DNA from: Rhizopus sp. PT2906
Taxonomy: Eukaryota > Mucoromycota > Mucoromycetes > Mucorales > Rhizopodaceae
Assembly: GCA_025529335.1 (NCBI GenBank)
Contig: JAMYHX010000042.1
Coordinates: forward strand, 89,451-153,450
Direction of reading: 5' to 3'
Length of the DNA stretch: 64,000 bases
The position numbers and the translations under genes are program-made. Below are positions 48,991 to 60,468 of this stretch, piece after piece. Within the stretch, counting starts at the first letter, position 1. Every line of letters begins with the position of its first letter. The notes under the pieces were generated by a model. The model ran no database searches, was not told where the DNA came from, and saw only the letters and a program-made list of their open reading frames with translations.

Positions 48991-49263
48991 TTCCAGTACA
49001 GATTAGTGTAAGTGTAAATGTATTTGTAATTATTATTGTGATTGGTCAGTTTATGTTACTGAGCTTTTGCTATTGATATGTAAACACTGCTTATTGACCC
49101 TTATCCAACGTGGAATACGACAGATCTTTACGAGAGCTTTACTGACCTATCAACCACTGGCTAATATTGACAAAAGAAATCATCTAATATACAGGGTCAC
49201 AATCAATCACCCCCCCTCTTTATCATCATAATGAAATTCATAAATAAGCTTTCTCCCTCTTTA

Positions 49264-49871
49264 TTAATCTTCTTCAGCAGCCTTTTTCAAGGGCTGAACG
49301 CCTGTTTCTACAAATTGTTGATCTTCAGCAACACTTTCTGATGGTTCCTCTTCAGTCATTGTGTTCAAGAAGAATTCAGCAATCTTTTCATGGTTTCTTT
49401 GCTGTGCTTCATAGATAGGTGAATGGTTCATGGCATTTTTAACCTATGATATATTAGCTATATGCTCTTTTAAACAAAAAAGTATGCTTACTGTGCAGTC
49501 AGCACCAGCGTTTACTAAGGCTTCAACCACTTCATAATGACCATTGAGTGCTGCCCAGTGAAGTGGTGTATTTCCTTCTTCGTTTTGTACGTTGATCAGC
49601 TTTTCCTTATCTTGTAAGCTTGAGATTTGTTCAATAATATACTTTACAATGTCTAATGTAATAAAGTCAGCTAGTGAACGCCAGAACAATAAATGAACTA
49701 TAATAAATTACCCAAGTGATTATTGGCACTTGCCATATGAAGTGCAGTTTTGCCTGTTTCGTCTTTTTGAACCAACATATTGGGTTCTGCTTTACATTGC
49801 TTGAGATCTTCTAGTTCTCCAGCACGAGCAAAGTAGATGATATCGTCGAGTAATTCTTGATGATCTGCCAT
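49264..49871 (-). CDS. Ankyrin-repeat chaperone Yar1-like (partner of ribosomal protein uS3)
   Basis: Minus strand, 166 aa from exons 49712..49871, 49492..49652 and 49264..49443; introns phase 1 and phase 0. The protein is two to three ankyrin repeats: ARAGELEDLKQ, GKTALHMASANNHLDIVKYI and GNTPLHWAALNGHYEVVEAL, followed by the NHSPIYEAQQRNHEKIAEFFL segment and an acidic-to-Lys tail. This order and the downstream PIYEAQ...FFL block match yeast Yar1, a nuclear chaperone that protects newly made Rps3 before 40S assembly. The in-frame TTG-initiated extension upstream is ignored in favour of the ATG. The gene sits intact between Helitron and MULE relics. Confidence 0.85.
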
Positions 49872-49973
49872 TGATGAAATCAAAATAACCTTTCTTTCAC
49901 TTCTTTCCAGGAGGCTTTTTTTTTGACGTGCGCCAATTTCAGATTTCTAAATTGCCTTGTAGAGAAACAGTCA

Positions 49974-49996
49974 CATAAAATATTTTATATTTTATG
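49974..49996. repeat. Perfect 10-bp inverted repeat, 3-nt loop
   Basis: CATAAAATAT and ATATTTTATG flank TTT. It lies between the YAR1 promoter and the MULE relic; it could be a residue of a transposon end or a simple AT palindrome. Confidence 0.6.
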
Positions 49997-50019
49997 ACCC
50001 TTTACCTTACTGTTCCAGA

Positions 50020-50960
50020 TTAGGAATAAAGTGTTCAGGCCATCATCTTTACTACGTCTGATAAGTTCGAAGAATGGTTCAAAAAGGACGCGTTCTCGCA
50101 TTCTAAGTGGATATTTAAACGACAATATCCCGCTACAAGCAACTTCCAAAAACGAAGAGCAATTCCTTGCTTATGTTAGAACAAGATGGTTGGTCAAAAA
50201 GGGACTTTTCTGTAAAGCCTACCGACCAAGTGCCTCTTTCCATACCAACAACTTGATTGAATCATATCACAATCAATCAAAAACGTTTTACCTTGGCCGC
50301 GCTCGACTCAGTTGCTGTGACTTTTTGATTTACAATTTGCAAGAAGCGTTGATGATCGACTACCGTTAGAGAGACTTTAAAACGTTTGTATAGTTTTCAA
50401 ACTGTCAAATTAAGCCCAAGTGATATGAAGAAAAAAGATCGGCATATGCTCTTGATGAAGACACTGCTACAAGTATGGTTCAGCGCTCTGAAGATGATGA
50501 TGATACGTATGATTGTAAATCATTCACTGGCAATTACATTTGGTACGAAATCGAATTGAAAAATGGTCACCTCTCTTCCGTTGTTACTGCCCTGATGATT
50601 CGAAGCTTTGTAAGCATATCTTAGTTAACAGAGAGTGGCTGATGTTCCATATACTCTTCATTCTGATACTGTTGTTGAGGCTGATACTACTGGTCTTAAC
50701 CATGAAGAACTTGCTGTAAATGGCATCAATTTTACTGATACTACTAATGACTCTACCTTTGATAATGATATCTGTCAAGAATTGGCAGATTCAATTGATA
50801 GGTTTGAGAATTTATACATTAACGATCTTAGAAGGTGATGTATAGCTTACAACGCGATAAATTGGAGGTTATTAACCATGCTTCCAAAACATCATATTAT
50901 ATGATGAAAGAAGCTGCCGTTATTCCTTAAACACTTCCTGAACGTCAAAGCTAAGTATAT
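50020..50960 (+). pseudogene. MULE-type transposase relic with SWIM zinc finger
   Basis: Plus strand, C-terminal part of a Mutator-like transposase broken by frameshifts and stops. The 113-codon frame 50031..50369 contains RTRWLVKKGLFCKAYR and SFHTNNLIESYHNQSKTFY, the segment that precedes the SWIM domain in this group. The SWIM finger itself survives in another frame near 50582-50617: CYCPDDSKLCKH (CxC, x7, CxH). The tail continues in further frames (DNDICQELADSIDRFENLY; then a short stretch up to about 50930). No catalytic DDE core is left. Nearest neighbours are YAR1 on the left and the F-box gene on the right. Confidence 0.7.
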
Positions 50961-51241
50961 GTTTTTATTATCCTACTATCTTTTTTACTTTTTCTAAATA
51001 AACAATAACCTAATATTTCTCATTGATTCAATTATGCCTTCTCTCTCTCTCTCTCTTTTTTTTTTTTAGTAAAGAACAATAGTTCAACTCTTTTATCAAG
51101 ATCATTTGACTATACTGAATAAGAGTCTTTAAGGTAAGTAAACAACAAAAAGGTTAGCAAAATGTTATACATTCTGTATTAAAAAGCGATAGGCAAATGT
51201 TTATTCAATATGTACAAATCTAAAAAAGTTCATATACAGTT

Positions 51242-52015
51242 CTATATTGTTTCTTCTTCTGAGTCATCTTCATCAATGTATTCATCAGAGTCGCTATCAA
51301 CTGGTTGATGGAATTCACCAACGATATCAAAACAGTCTCTTACGTCAAAGTACTTCAATTTTTTACAGCCATCCAACAGGGCCCTAATGCCTACTTCTGT
51401 GATACGATCACACGAGGAAAGATAAATTCGTTCGAGATGAACGAGATGTTTGGCTATTAAAAATAATGATTTATCTCTGATGTGCGTTGAGCTTAAACCA
51501 AGCTCGACAATAAACGGGCAACTATTCACAATAGCTTCTACTGCAGCATCGCCAAGTAGCAAACAGTCGTCTAAGCCAAGTATTCGTAAATCTCCAAGTG
51601 GTTTTATTATTTCCCTGAGTGCGCTATTTGATCTATAAGAAAGACATGTAAGCCAATGTCTGTCTATTCAATATATCATTTTTTACAATTCAGCACAAAA
51701 ATCAAGATTGAGGACTTGAAGATTACGTGTCTTGCATGTTAATTGAATCAATAAGACAGTAGTGATCGACTTCCACCGATGTACCAGCATGTGTAAATCC
51801 AACTCGTAGACAAATGAGCCTACCTCTGGTGTCAAGTTTGTCACAAACGATCTAAATGCATCCATCTTTTCAAAGTGAGGCGAGCGATATAGCAGAGGTA
51901 ATGCTACTTTATGCATTGTCTTTGATGTTAACATCAACTGACCAAGTGAATATTGCTCATCTTTTAAATGAGAAACGATGTCTGTTAGAATTTCAAAAGG
52001 TAATCTTTTATCCAT
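51242..52015 (-). CDS. F-box and leucine-rich repeat protein
   Basis: Minus strand, 239 aa from exons 51687..52015 and 51242..51632; intron phase 2. The N-terminus LPFEILTDIVSHLKDEQYSL...LMLTSKTMHKVALPLLYRSP is an F-box-like Skp1-binding motif. Irregular LRRs follow: LQVLNLDFCAEL, LRILGLDDCLLLGDAAVEAI, LGLSSTHIRDKSLFLI, LERIYLSSCDRITEVGIRAL and LKYFDVRDCFDIVG. The end is a strongly acidic tail (DSDSDEYIDEDDSEEE). Such proteins are substrate receptors of SCF ubiquitin ligases, with the LRRs selecting the target; the target is not identifiable here. It is shorter than Grr1-type receptors. Confidence 0.8.
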
Positions 52016-52033
52016 TATAATAAAAATAAAACT

Positions 52034-54079
52034 TTATTCTTCATCTTCAAAAATTTCCTTGTAATTCTCCAAGATAGACTGCACCACTTTAGCCTGTAGC
52101 TGTGACTCAGCTATCTGTGTTTGCGAACCTGAATCACTGCTCATCAGTGTCAAACCAAAGATGGTAGCTAAATTGGCAGCACCCATCTTGTTAAATCGCT
52201 GATATGATTGTACTCTATGATTTGTATATAAGAAAATATATCTGGTTTATAAGCAAAAAGACTTACTTATAAAGATGGCACATCAGATATTTTAAGGTGG
52301 CATAGTGTGCATCTGATAGCTCATTAATAGCTGTATGCAATGCAATCAATCTGGCCCTGTCATCAGGTAATTCTACATTACTGTTAGTCTATATTTTGAT
52401 ATCAATATATTACTTTACTTGCTGCATCCAAAAATTGTTGATAGGACTGTCTAGGGAAGAGTGGATTTGGAAGTTCTCTAAACCAGAGCTTTAATACACC
52501 TGTGATATTATTGATATCTGATAGATCTTCTTCAGATATAGGGTTGGGATCGCCACTTTCAAACTTCATCTTTATCCTTTGTATTTTGCTACTTGTGCCA
52601 GACAATCTATATATACCAACCGAATTAAGAGCATATTCTTCTACCACAGTGGCACATCGCTTCAGGATATCTGGCACCATGTCGGGCGCAGATTCTGCAA
52701 GTTTTTCAAGACTGACACCAAAGACGCGTGGATTTGTGTAGCTGCTACTAACAGATGTCTATAGTAATGTCAGCTATGATAGAGTAAGAGATAATCAAAA
52801 AGATGTTATACCATGTAATCTTGTGTTAGATATTCGCTCTTTTGCACACGTCCACTACGTTCTGCACATAATCTAACAAATTCTACCCAATCTGCATCTT
52901 TATCAATCTTGCTTATTAAGCTCCTCAATCCCTTTCCTATTACACGTATATTATTATTATTATAATAATAATAATATATAATGCTCATTTACTTGCCTTG
53001 ATCATTGTCTAATGCAAGTCCATCCTCTGTTAAAGCTTGCTCAAATGTATATGCGTAACTTGCCAATTGATATCGCAGAGCAATACTACATTCATCATCT
53101 ACTGCTTTCAATTCCTAATTCAAACAATAAGGTCTTTTTTTTTTATGTCTGTTATACATTAGATACTCACAGATAACACTTTGGGAAGGTGTGTCTCATA
53201 ATATTCAGTATGTGCCTGAATTGTTTTCTTTTGCTGTAGTTTATATTGTGTATCAGCAGCATCCATTTTACTTCTACAGTCACTTTCATTTCTATCCAAC
53301 TATTCAAACGTGTAAAGATAAAGATGGACGCACTTGTGTTCAATATTTACCTGAGCAGCAGTTCGACTAGATCTAAACAAATTCTTTTTACCGGGATTGG
53401 TTGGTTCTTGATTTCTTTGCGAAACGGCCTTTCCCCATTCTTCATTGGTTGCTTCAAATTTCTGTTTACTCTTTTCTAATTGTATATCTGCTTCCTGTAC
53501 TTGTTTCTCATAATGCATTCCCGTGTCTTTGATTTTTTTTCTATCCTTTTCGATATGCTTCGATAGTGATAACAAGTCCTCTGCTGACTCTGTAATTGAT
53601 GTGGCAAATCGAATACGCTGATTACCAATGGTTTCATGCACTTTTAAAATAGAAATCCAGACATCGCCAAAAGTGCTATATAAAGTCAATAAAGAAGTAC
53701 TCTTTTGGTTATTCTATTTACCCTGATTTAGGATGCGATTTATCAAATGCTTCTGCTGTCTGTTGAGCGATCTTTATCATGTCTCTACCATAGCTTTCCT
53801 CTAAAAATGCCCTCTTTTTCAAAAAGGCAGCAATATCCTGTTTGATGATAAATAAATATGCTTTACTTGGTTATCAAAAAGCTTACTTTTGTCATTTGTG
53901 TATTATTCTTTATTTTTTCTAATAGTGCTTGTAAGCCACCCTACTGAGGTATGAATTGAAATGTTCACCTATGCACGCGCATAACTCCTCTCTTGTTCCC
54001 TCCCAATTCTTACTTCTATCTCAGCCATTTGCAGTATAAGGTCATTATATTGACTTTCAATTGTGTCCATTGTCATCAT
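52034..54079 (-). CDS. F-BAR and RhoGAP protein, Rgd1-like
   Basis: Minus strand, 526 aa from ten exons: 54014..54079, 53887..53940, 53722..53837, 53351..53675, 53171..53299, 52997..53114, 52812..52936, 52414..52758, 52267..52388, 52034..52214. The first half is an F-BAR domain (LEESYGRDMIKIAQQTAEAF; ESAEDLLSLSKHIEKDRKKIK). The second half is a RhoGAP domain with the arginine finger in SVGIYRLSGTSSKIQ, and VLKLWFRELPNPLFP and QRFNKMGAANLATIFG. Yeast Rgd1 has the same order and acts on Rho3/Rho4 at growth sites. The intron 52937..52996 has a GC donor (CAAG|GCAAGT): a GT donor 4 nt further in gives an early stop. All exons sum to whole codons. Confidence 0.9.
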
Positions 54080-54282
54080 TTATTAATATATATTGTATAA
54101 AAGAAAAAAAAGGAAAAAGAATGAAAATAGATTAATAAAAAAAAAAAGGGGGGGGAAGACACAATAAGGAGAAGAAGGGAGATAGAGAAAGAGGGAGAAG
54201 TGATGATTTAGGATTGTTTGTTATACAATAGCATTTCCTTTTTTGAACTTAAAAAATGCAAAATACCAAAAATGTAGGCAGT

Positions 54283-55943
54283 TTACAATGGCCAATGCTT
54301 CATCCAACTCTCATGTCTTTCTTGATCAAACATCATTTCTCGCTTTGTTTCAACTGACAACTTGAACTCTTGGTTATTCTTTTTACCAACGCGATAGACA
54401 GTATCTTCCTTTAGATCTTCAATTTCATCCAACTCATTATGTTCAGCTTCTGGTCCAAATGCTGATACCCATTGTAGCTTTTCGGTATCAAAGATCATAT
54501 TGTTCACAATCACTGAAGTATATTTACTTGTCTGTTGGCGGTTGGAGATCAACATTGGTCGACGAACACCTGCCTTGTCTTGAAATGCTAATAGTGCCTT
54601 TTCGTTGCCTTGCCAACTTTGACTCTTTTCATCAAAAGTCATACCATTGCATTCTACGATATAACGTCAATACCACTAATAATCATTACAACATTTTACC
54701 CTTTTTTATATCTTGATCATTAGGCTTTATTAGCTTAATTTTGCTTTGATTCGTTTTCTATAGAGATGAGGATGAGTCTATGATCACAAAAACAAGTCTT
54801 GCTTACAATCATATTTTTTCGCCAAGGACGCTCAGGATCCATCTCATTTTCACCCTTAGGATGCTTTGCAGGTAAAACGTACTTCTTTTTACTCTTTAAA
54901 GTGTTTAGGTTATCAAGTTCATCCAGTTGAAAACAATATCCATATGCCTTGCTAGATTTCGGTTTGGACAATAAAAGGACACCATTGGCGCTTCTCTTTT
55001 CAACTATGGGCGGTTCCACTTTTTGTTTTGGCTTCAGTTTTTGAGATTGAGCGCGTGTTTCTGCCTCTCGCCTGCGAGAAGCAGCTGTACCAAGAGCATA
55101 TCGATACCTTTCTATAGGTGATTTCTGAGGCGGTTGTTCAGGTTGATGAAGCCGCAATGGTTTCAGCTGAGGAATTCGAGACTGCTGTACTGGCTGCTGT
55201 CTAGCCTTAGGATGTGAAGCCAGAGTCTTTTTTTGTTTGCCAAGATGAAAGTCTTTGATATTCAATCCATTACAAAAGTCATCATCATCACGCTCACGTT
55301 CAACTGAGGCCAGGATCTTTGATTTAGGTTGTTGAGTGGTTTCTTGCTGACATCGGTATACTTCAATACCCTTTTTCTTTTCATTCAACTTTTTTGGGAG
55401 CAGCGCCATGTCAGGAGGAAAATCAAGCCCACTGAGATTATCATGATCTGATTCTGGTTCACATAGGTAAATGTTGCTGTTACTCTGGTTAAAGGAGCTA
55501 GTTGTTGAGCCTTGATCAGGTGTTGACTCAACTACAAGTTGAGGATCATAGACACGTTCTCTAAACCCTTTCATTTTCGAAGGCACGATCTCGACATCTT
55601 CGTCCCAGTCATTATAGTCTTGTATCTGTCTTGACCTGTTACCCAGTCTTTGGACTATGCCCGTCATTGATTGTTGGTCAGCATACATAAAGTCATCCAA
55701 ACCTTGGATCACTGATATATTATCCGTGGCCACAGAGTAGGTATTTGTCGAAAGTATGCTACTACTTGTCTCGCTTCCATCATCATCCAGATACTCTTGT
55801 GCATACATTTGGTACCTGTATCTTTCACAAGCAATACTCAACTCTTTGTCAGGTTCCATCGCATAAACTCCTTTACGTTGAAATACTTTTTCATCAGAAA
55901 AGGCTATATCCAGTTCCCAGTCATCGTCTTGAAGCATTTCCAT
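54283..55943 (-). CDS. Byr4/Bfa1-like component of the Spg1/Tem1 two-part GAP
   Basis: Minus strand, 521 aa from exons 54807..55943, 54700..54757 and 54283..54653. Landmarks that match Byr4/Bfa1 are an acidic N-terminus (QDDDWELDIAF; DYNDWDEDVEI), the conserved AYGYCFQLDELDNL box followed by ERPWRKNMI, and the C-terminal repeat-like blocks KLIKPNDQDIKK, GMTFDEKSQSWQGNE and NMIFDTEKLQWVS. The middle is Gln/Lys-rich and disordered. In yeasts this protein pairs with a TBC protein (Bub2/Cdc16) to inactivate the Tem1/Spg1 GTPase, delaying mitotic exit and septation. The short second exon (58 nt) was chosen because it restores the conserved LIKP...NGMTFD linkage. Confidence is limited by weak overall conservation in this family. 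Confidence 0.75.
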
Positions 55944-56126
55944 TGTTTAATGATATACAAGAAAGAAAAAAGAAAACAAAAGAGCAAAGAAAGGAAGGGG
56001 GTAAGAACATATAGATCTAACAATAATGAACCCATATCTTTTTCCATATAAATAATAATAATAATAACGCTTCATTGTTGTCAGTCATTTATACATTCAA
56101 TACTATTTTTATTCCAAATATCAATT

Positions 56127-56536
56127 TTAGTTCTCTTTTTCAAATTGGCTAAGATACTTTTCCAAATCAAAATCAGGGCTGTCAACATCAACTAATGAAC
56201 AGCAATTAAGTAACATGACATCTTTTTTTGATATTTTACTTACTGGTGGCAGTAGTAATAGGAGTAGCAGCAGCAGCAGCGGTTGAACTGGCTTGTTGTT
56301 TAGCATAGGCAATTCTTGCTTGTTCAATCAAGAGTTCTTTGCGGTGGTATTCAGCTTCGATCTTCTTTTGTTCAGCTTGCTTTTGTAAGCTAATGTTGTG
56401 AGTATAGCCATAAAAGAGACCGAAAGCTAAAGCAGACCAGCGTCCAACCTATGGGCATCATGTCGATTGTTGTCAGTTTCCAATCTTTACTTATTTTTTA
56501 TCCTCGGCTTACGTTTGCAACAGCACTGTTAACCAT
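56127..56536 (-). CDS. Mitochondrial F1Fo ATP synthase subunit e
   Basis: Minus strand, 97 aa from exons 56513..56536, 56244..56448 and 56127..56191. The start MVNSAVANVGRWSALAFGLFYGYTH matches subunit e, including the GxxxG-like GRWSALAFG helix that packs ATP synthase dimers. A charged helix (QKKIEAEYHRKELLIEQ) follows, then an Ala/Thr-rich link and a conserved acidic end (DFDLEKYLSQFEKEN). The first exon is only eight codons, ending in a phase-0 intron. It is longer than human subunit e by about 28 residues, as in other fungi. Confidence 0.88.
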
Positions 56537-58097
56537 ATTCTTTTCTAGGGATAAAGAGAGGGAGAGAGAGAGGAAGCCCAGGGGAAGCGAAAAAAAGAAA
56601 AAGTATAAAAAATGATTAGTCTGAGATTAAAGATGTGGGTGTCGTCATCAGTCCTTTCAGTTCAGTGTGAATAGACAAAATGTACTGGGAAGTGAATCAT
56701 GCATTAAATAATCATTGTGAAAGACTTGTAGAAACAAAACTCAGGCAACAGGTTTTGACATTGGACAACATTTTTCCCATTAAGACAAAGATAGGATGTA
56801 TGTATCTCTGATTAGGGGGTTTATTGTTGGGGATAACAAAGAATACCAAGCAGTATTAACTAATTTGCTCTTTATCAGAGTTCTAATTAAACTCAATTGC
56901 TCAGTACCGAGACAGATTCTAATAGTAATAATTAAACTATGGCGACATATAGTCTAGATAAGTCTTTCAGGGAATTGAATTAAAGTATTTCCTTCCCCCT
57001 TCTTTTTTTTATGAAAACGTCTATGCACTTGCAGTCTACAGATTCAATATGAAAGTTCAATTATTCCATATTTATGCTAGCCCTTGAATCTTGATAAATA
57101 AAGCAAAGTCAAACTTGTCATCAAACGCAATCATGGACATGGTTGAATATAAAAGCAGTGTAAAATATGGAAGCCATGCCCTGAGTGAAAGAAAATTCCA
57201 AACAATTAAAGTTCCGCTACGACAATACTGAAATCAAACTGATTTGTTAGTAGAAAGTGACTTTGATCTATTAATAAAGCCAACTATAAAATGTTAATAG
57301 TTGAAATAAAGCAAAAGAAGTATAAATTAAGAATGAGGAAGAAAAAAGAGAAAAGGAAATAAATGGATAATGTGTTAATGTGTGAATAAGATAAAACATA
57401 ACAAAAAGTAAATATAAAAAGGTCAGTCACACATCAAAACCCAGATATTCTCCAAGTCACGGTTTATTATCTAAGAACAACTGTTCTTTTTTCAACCATA
57501 ACCAAATCGATTTGGGCCAAAGCCTTCACAACAATACAGTTAGCCGCAGGAAATTAAAAAGAAGGTTATCCAGATTGAGACAAAAGATGAAAAGCTTTTT
57601 AAGATTTTTTCTCAAAGAAGATACAACTCAAAACCTGCTATAAAGAAAATGAACATATCAAAGAACAACGAATTTTTAATGATATATAAGATAGCGATGT
57701 AATCCAGATGCATATTTCTTTTAGTCGTATACATCACTCGTATACACTCGAACCATTCGTATATGAAATCACAAATTTTCAATGCTTGCATTCACGGCCA
57801 ATATTCTCATCCTACTTTGTCATTCAATAGTTTTAACTTACGAATTGTCAGCATAAAGCCACGAAAGCGGTGATTGCACTAGCACTGACCAGCAAATTGT
57901 TCAATCTCTGCACATCAAACGACCCGAGGGTCTTACAGTGTTACAATAAGCTTATATTTATGACAATGCTTAAGCTAATTTCTGGAAAGTAAAGGTTTAC
58001 AAAAATATATCCTCATAGTTTAAGAGAGTATCAAAATATATTTTTTGTAACTCCATCCTAATCTTTCCATTTCAAAGTTCTTCTCATCAGGTTGATT

Positions 58098-58134
58098 TCT
58101 CTCTCTCTCTCTCTCTCTCTCTTTGTGTGTGTGT
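58098..58134. repeat. (CT)n-(GT)n compound microsatellite
   Basis: About 24 bases of CT repeat followed directly by a short GT run. Confidence 0.9.
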
Positions 58135-58549
58135 AATTTGATAAACTTTAACTTATTATAGTGTGTATATGCATGGCAACAGGATAGGGTCATTTTGTAA
58201 TCATTTAAAAGCACTTAAATGTTACATGATTATTATAAACTGCTTTTTCCAAATTTAAAAACCTGTTCCACCAAACACGACTCTTGGCAAATAAAAGATA
58301 AACCATATTTTAATATAGGCCATATCCTTGTCTTTTTTTTGTCCCTTTTTGGCGTAAGCAATGTGATGTAGAGGCTATATCCTTGAGTGAAGCGGGGAAA
58401 GAGGGAAGCTAGTGGTTATCAACAACTGCCTTTTATGGCATAAAGTACTCTTGATAAAAAAAAATTTGTATGGTTACTCAAGCTTTTTCGTGGCTGTCGG
58501 ACATTTTAATGAACCAATACTTGTTACCCAAACAAACCCGAATCAGTCC

Positions 58550-58579
58550 TTTTTTTTTTTTTTTTTTTTTGTATAAAAA
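58550..58579 (+). promoter_or_regulatory. Poly-T tract and TATA box of the purine permease gene
   Basis: A run of about 21 T residues is followed at 58572 by TATAAAAA, 64 bp before the ATG at 58636. Poly-dT tracts commonly exclude nucleosomes in fungal promoters. Confidence 0.55.
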
Positions 58580-58635
58580 TTAAATCGGATGCTCATACCT
58601 TGTTATTGAAGCCTCTTTTTTTTTTCCATAAAAAA

Positions 58636-60468
58636 ATGACTTGGGTGGATAGACTGAATGACTATGTTGCTCATTCAAGAATAGGCAAATACTTTCAGTT
58701 GGATCACTCAGGTGCCAGACGTGAGCGAAAAGGAACAAAGTTTACAACAGAAATTAGAGCTGGTTTAACCACCTTTTTTGCCATGGTAATATACAAAAAC
58801 AACACTAAAATGGACACATTAATTCATTGCTATATTATGTAGGCTTATATTATTTCAGTCAATGCTTCGATCATCAGTAGCAGTGGAGGCACTTGTGTTT
58901 GTAACCCAACAGAAACAGACCCTGTCTGTGACAACAACCAAGAATACATGGATTGTGTGTACCAAGTTAAATTGGATTTAATTATGGGCACAACCATCAT
59001 TGCCATGATCTCTAGTATCTTAATTGGTGTCTTTGCTAATCTTCCTCTTGGTATGGCTCCTGGTATGGGTCTTAATGCTTATTTTACTTATACTGTTGTT
59101 GGATACCATGGATCTGGCAAGGTTTCTTATGAAACTGCTTTGGCCGCCGTATTTATTGAAGGTATTATCTTTTTTGTTCTCTCTATCCTTGGTATTCGTC
59201 AATGGCTGGCCCGAATTATTCCTATGAGTATCAAGATTGCTATGGGTTGTGGTATCGGTCTCTATCTTTGTTTCATCGGTCTTCAATCCTCCGCCGGTAT
59301 CGGACTTGTTACTCTGGATAAATCCACTCTGGTCACTCTTGGCGGTTGTCCCTCGAGCGCACTTGATGCGGATGGTGTCTGTCAATGGGGTCATATGACC
59401 AATGGCACAACGTACATGGGTATTCTTGGTTTAGTTATCATGAGCATCCTTCTCTTATACAGAGTGCGTGGTGCTATTCTTATATCCATCGTCTTTATTG
59501 CCATCACGTCTTGGCCTCGTAACAACGCAGTCACTTATTTCCCTTACACTCAGCAAGGTGAAATGATGTTCAACTACTTCAAGAACGTTGTTTCCGTCCA
59601 TGGTATGAAGCATGTTCTCGGCAAGTTCAATTTTGATTTGAGTGGAAAAGATATCTGGATTGCTTTGATCACTTTCCTTTACGTTGATATCATGGATACT
59701 ACAGGTACAATGTACTCCATGGCCAATTATGGTGGCTTCACCGATAAAGCTGGTGATTTTGAACACTCTACATTTGCCTTTATGTGTGATGCTGCATCTA
59801 TCACCATTGGCTCCTGCTTTGGTAGCTCTCCTTGTACTGCCTTTGTTGAATCAGGTGCCGGTATTGCTGAAGGCGGACGAACTGGTATTACCGCCATTGC
59901 CATTGCCTTTGGTTTCTTCGTTTCTATCTTCTTCTCTCCCATCTTTGCCAGTTTCCCTCCCTGGTCTACAGGTCCTGCTCTTATCGTCGTTGGCTCCATG
60001 ATGCTTTCAGGTGTCCGTAACATCAATTGGGATTATCCTGGTGATGCTATCCCCGCCTTCATCACCTTGGCCGTCATGCCCTTCACTTACTCTATTGCTT
60101 ATGGTGTTATTGGTGGCATTCTCTCTTATGTTGTCATCAATGGATTCGTTTATCTGGTTGATAAGATCTCTCGTGGCTACATTCGACCCGACTACTCATT
60201 ACGTGAAGACTGGTGGACCGCTGCTCTTTCTCGTCCCTTCTTGCCTACTTGGATCCGTTTCTTGATCGCAAAGGCTAGAGGTCAAGAATTCGATTGGCAC
60301 CAAGATGAATATGAATTTGAAGATGATGAATTCCAGAGTCCTCAAGTCATTTCTGATCCTGTCATGGAAAAGAATAACTCTCAGCAGATGATGGTTGATG
60401 GTATTAGTGGACACAGTCTGAATGAGACCGCAAGTATTCCCGGCAGAGGCTATAGTGAAAAGATGTAA
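58636..60468 (+). CDS. AzgA-type adenine/guanine/hypoxanthine permease
   Basis: Exons 58636..58785 and 58843..60468 (591 aa), phase-0 intron placed inside the first transmembrane segment (TTFFAM/AYIISV). It has the AzgA hallmarks: AYIISVNASIISSSGGTC, the APGMGLNAYF loop, FLYVDIMDTTGTM, and SSPCTAFVESGAGIAEGGRTG, the conserved substrate-site region. About a dozen hydrophobic segments and a long hydrophilic C-terminal tail follow. It carries out proton-driven purine uptake at the plasma membrane. The ATG at 58636 is the first good start; the other in-frame codon upstream lies in a T-rich run. C-ending codons are common, so expression is probably high. Confidence 0.95.

Larger units (their letters stand above)
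56537..58635. other. Long intergenic, AzgA promoter side
   Basis: About 2.1 kb of AT-rich DNA between divergent genes. It contains a CT/GT microsatellite at 58098-58134, a long poly-T tract and a TATA-like box near the AzgA start. No coding trace or transposon fragment was recognised. Confidence 0.45.

Noticed and set aside
59020..59394. Minus-strand 124-codon frame opposite the purine permease gene
   Set aside because: Antisense by-product of strong codon bias; no domain and no start context.
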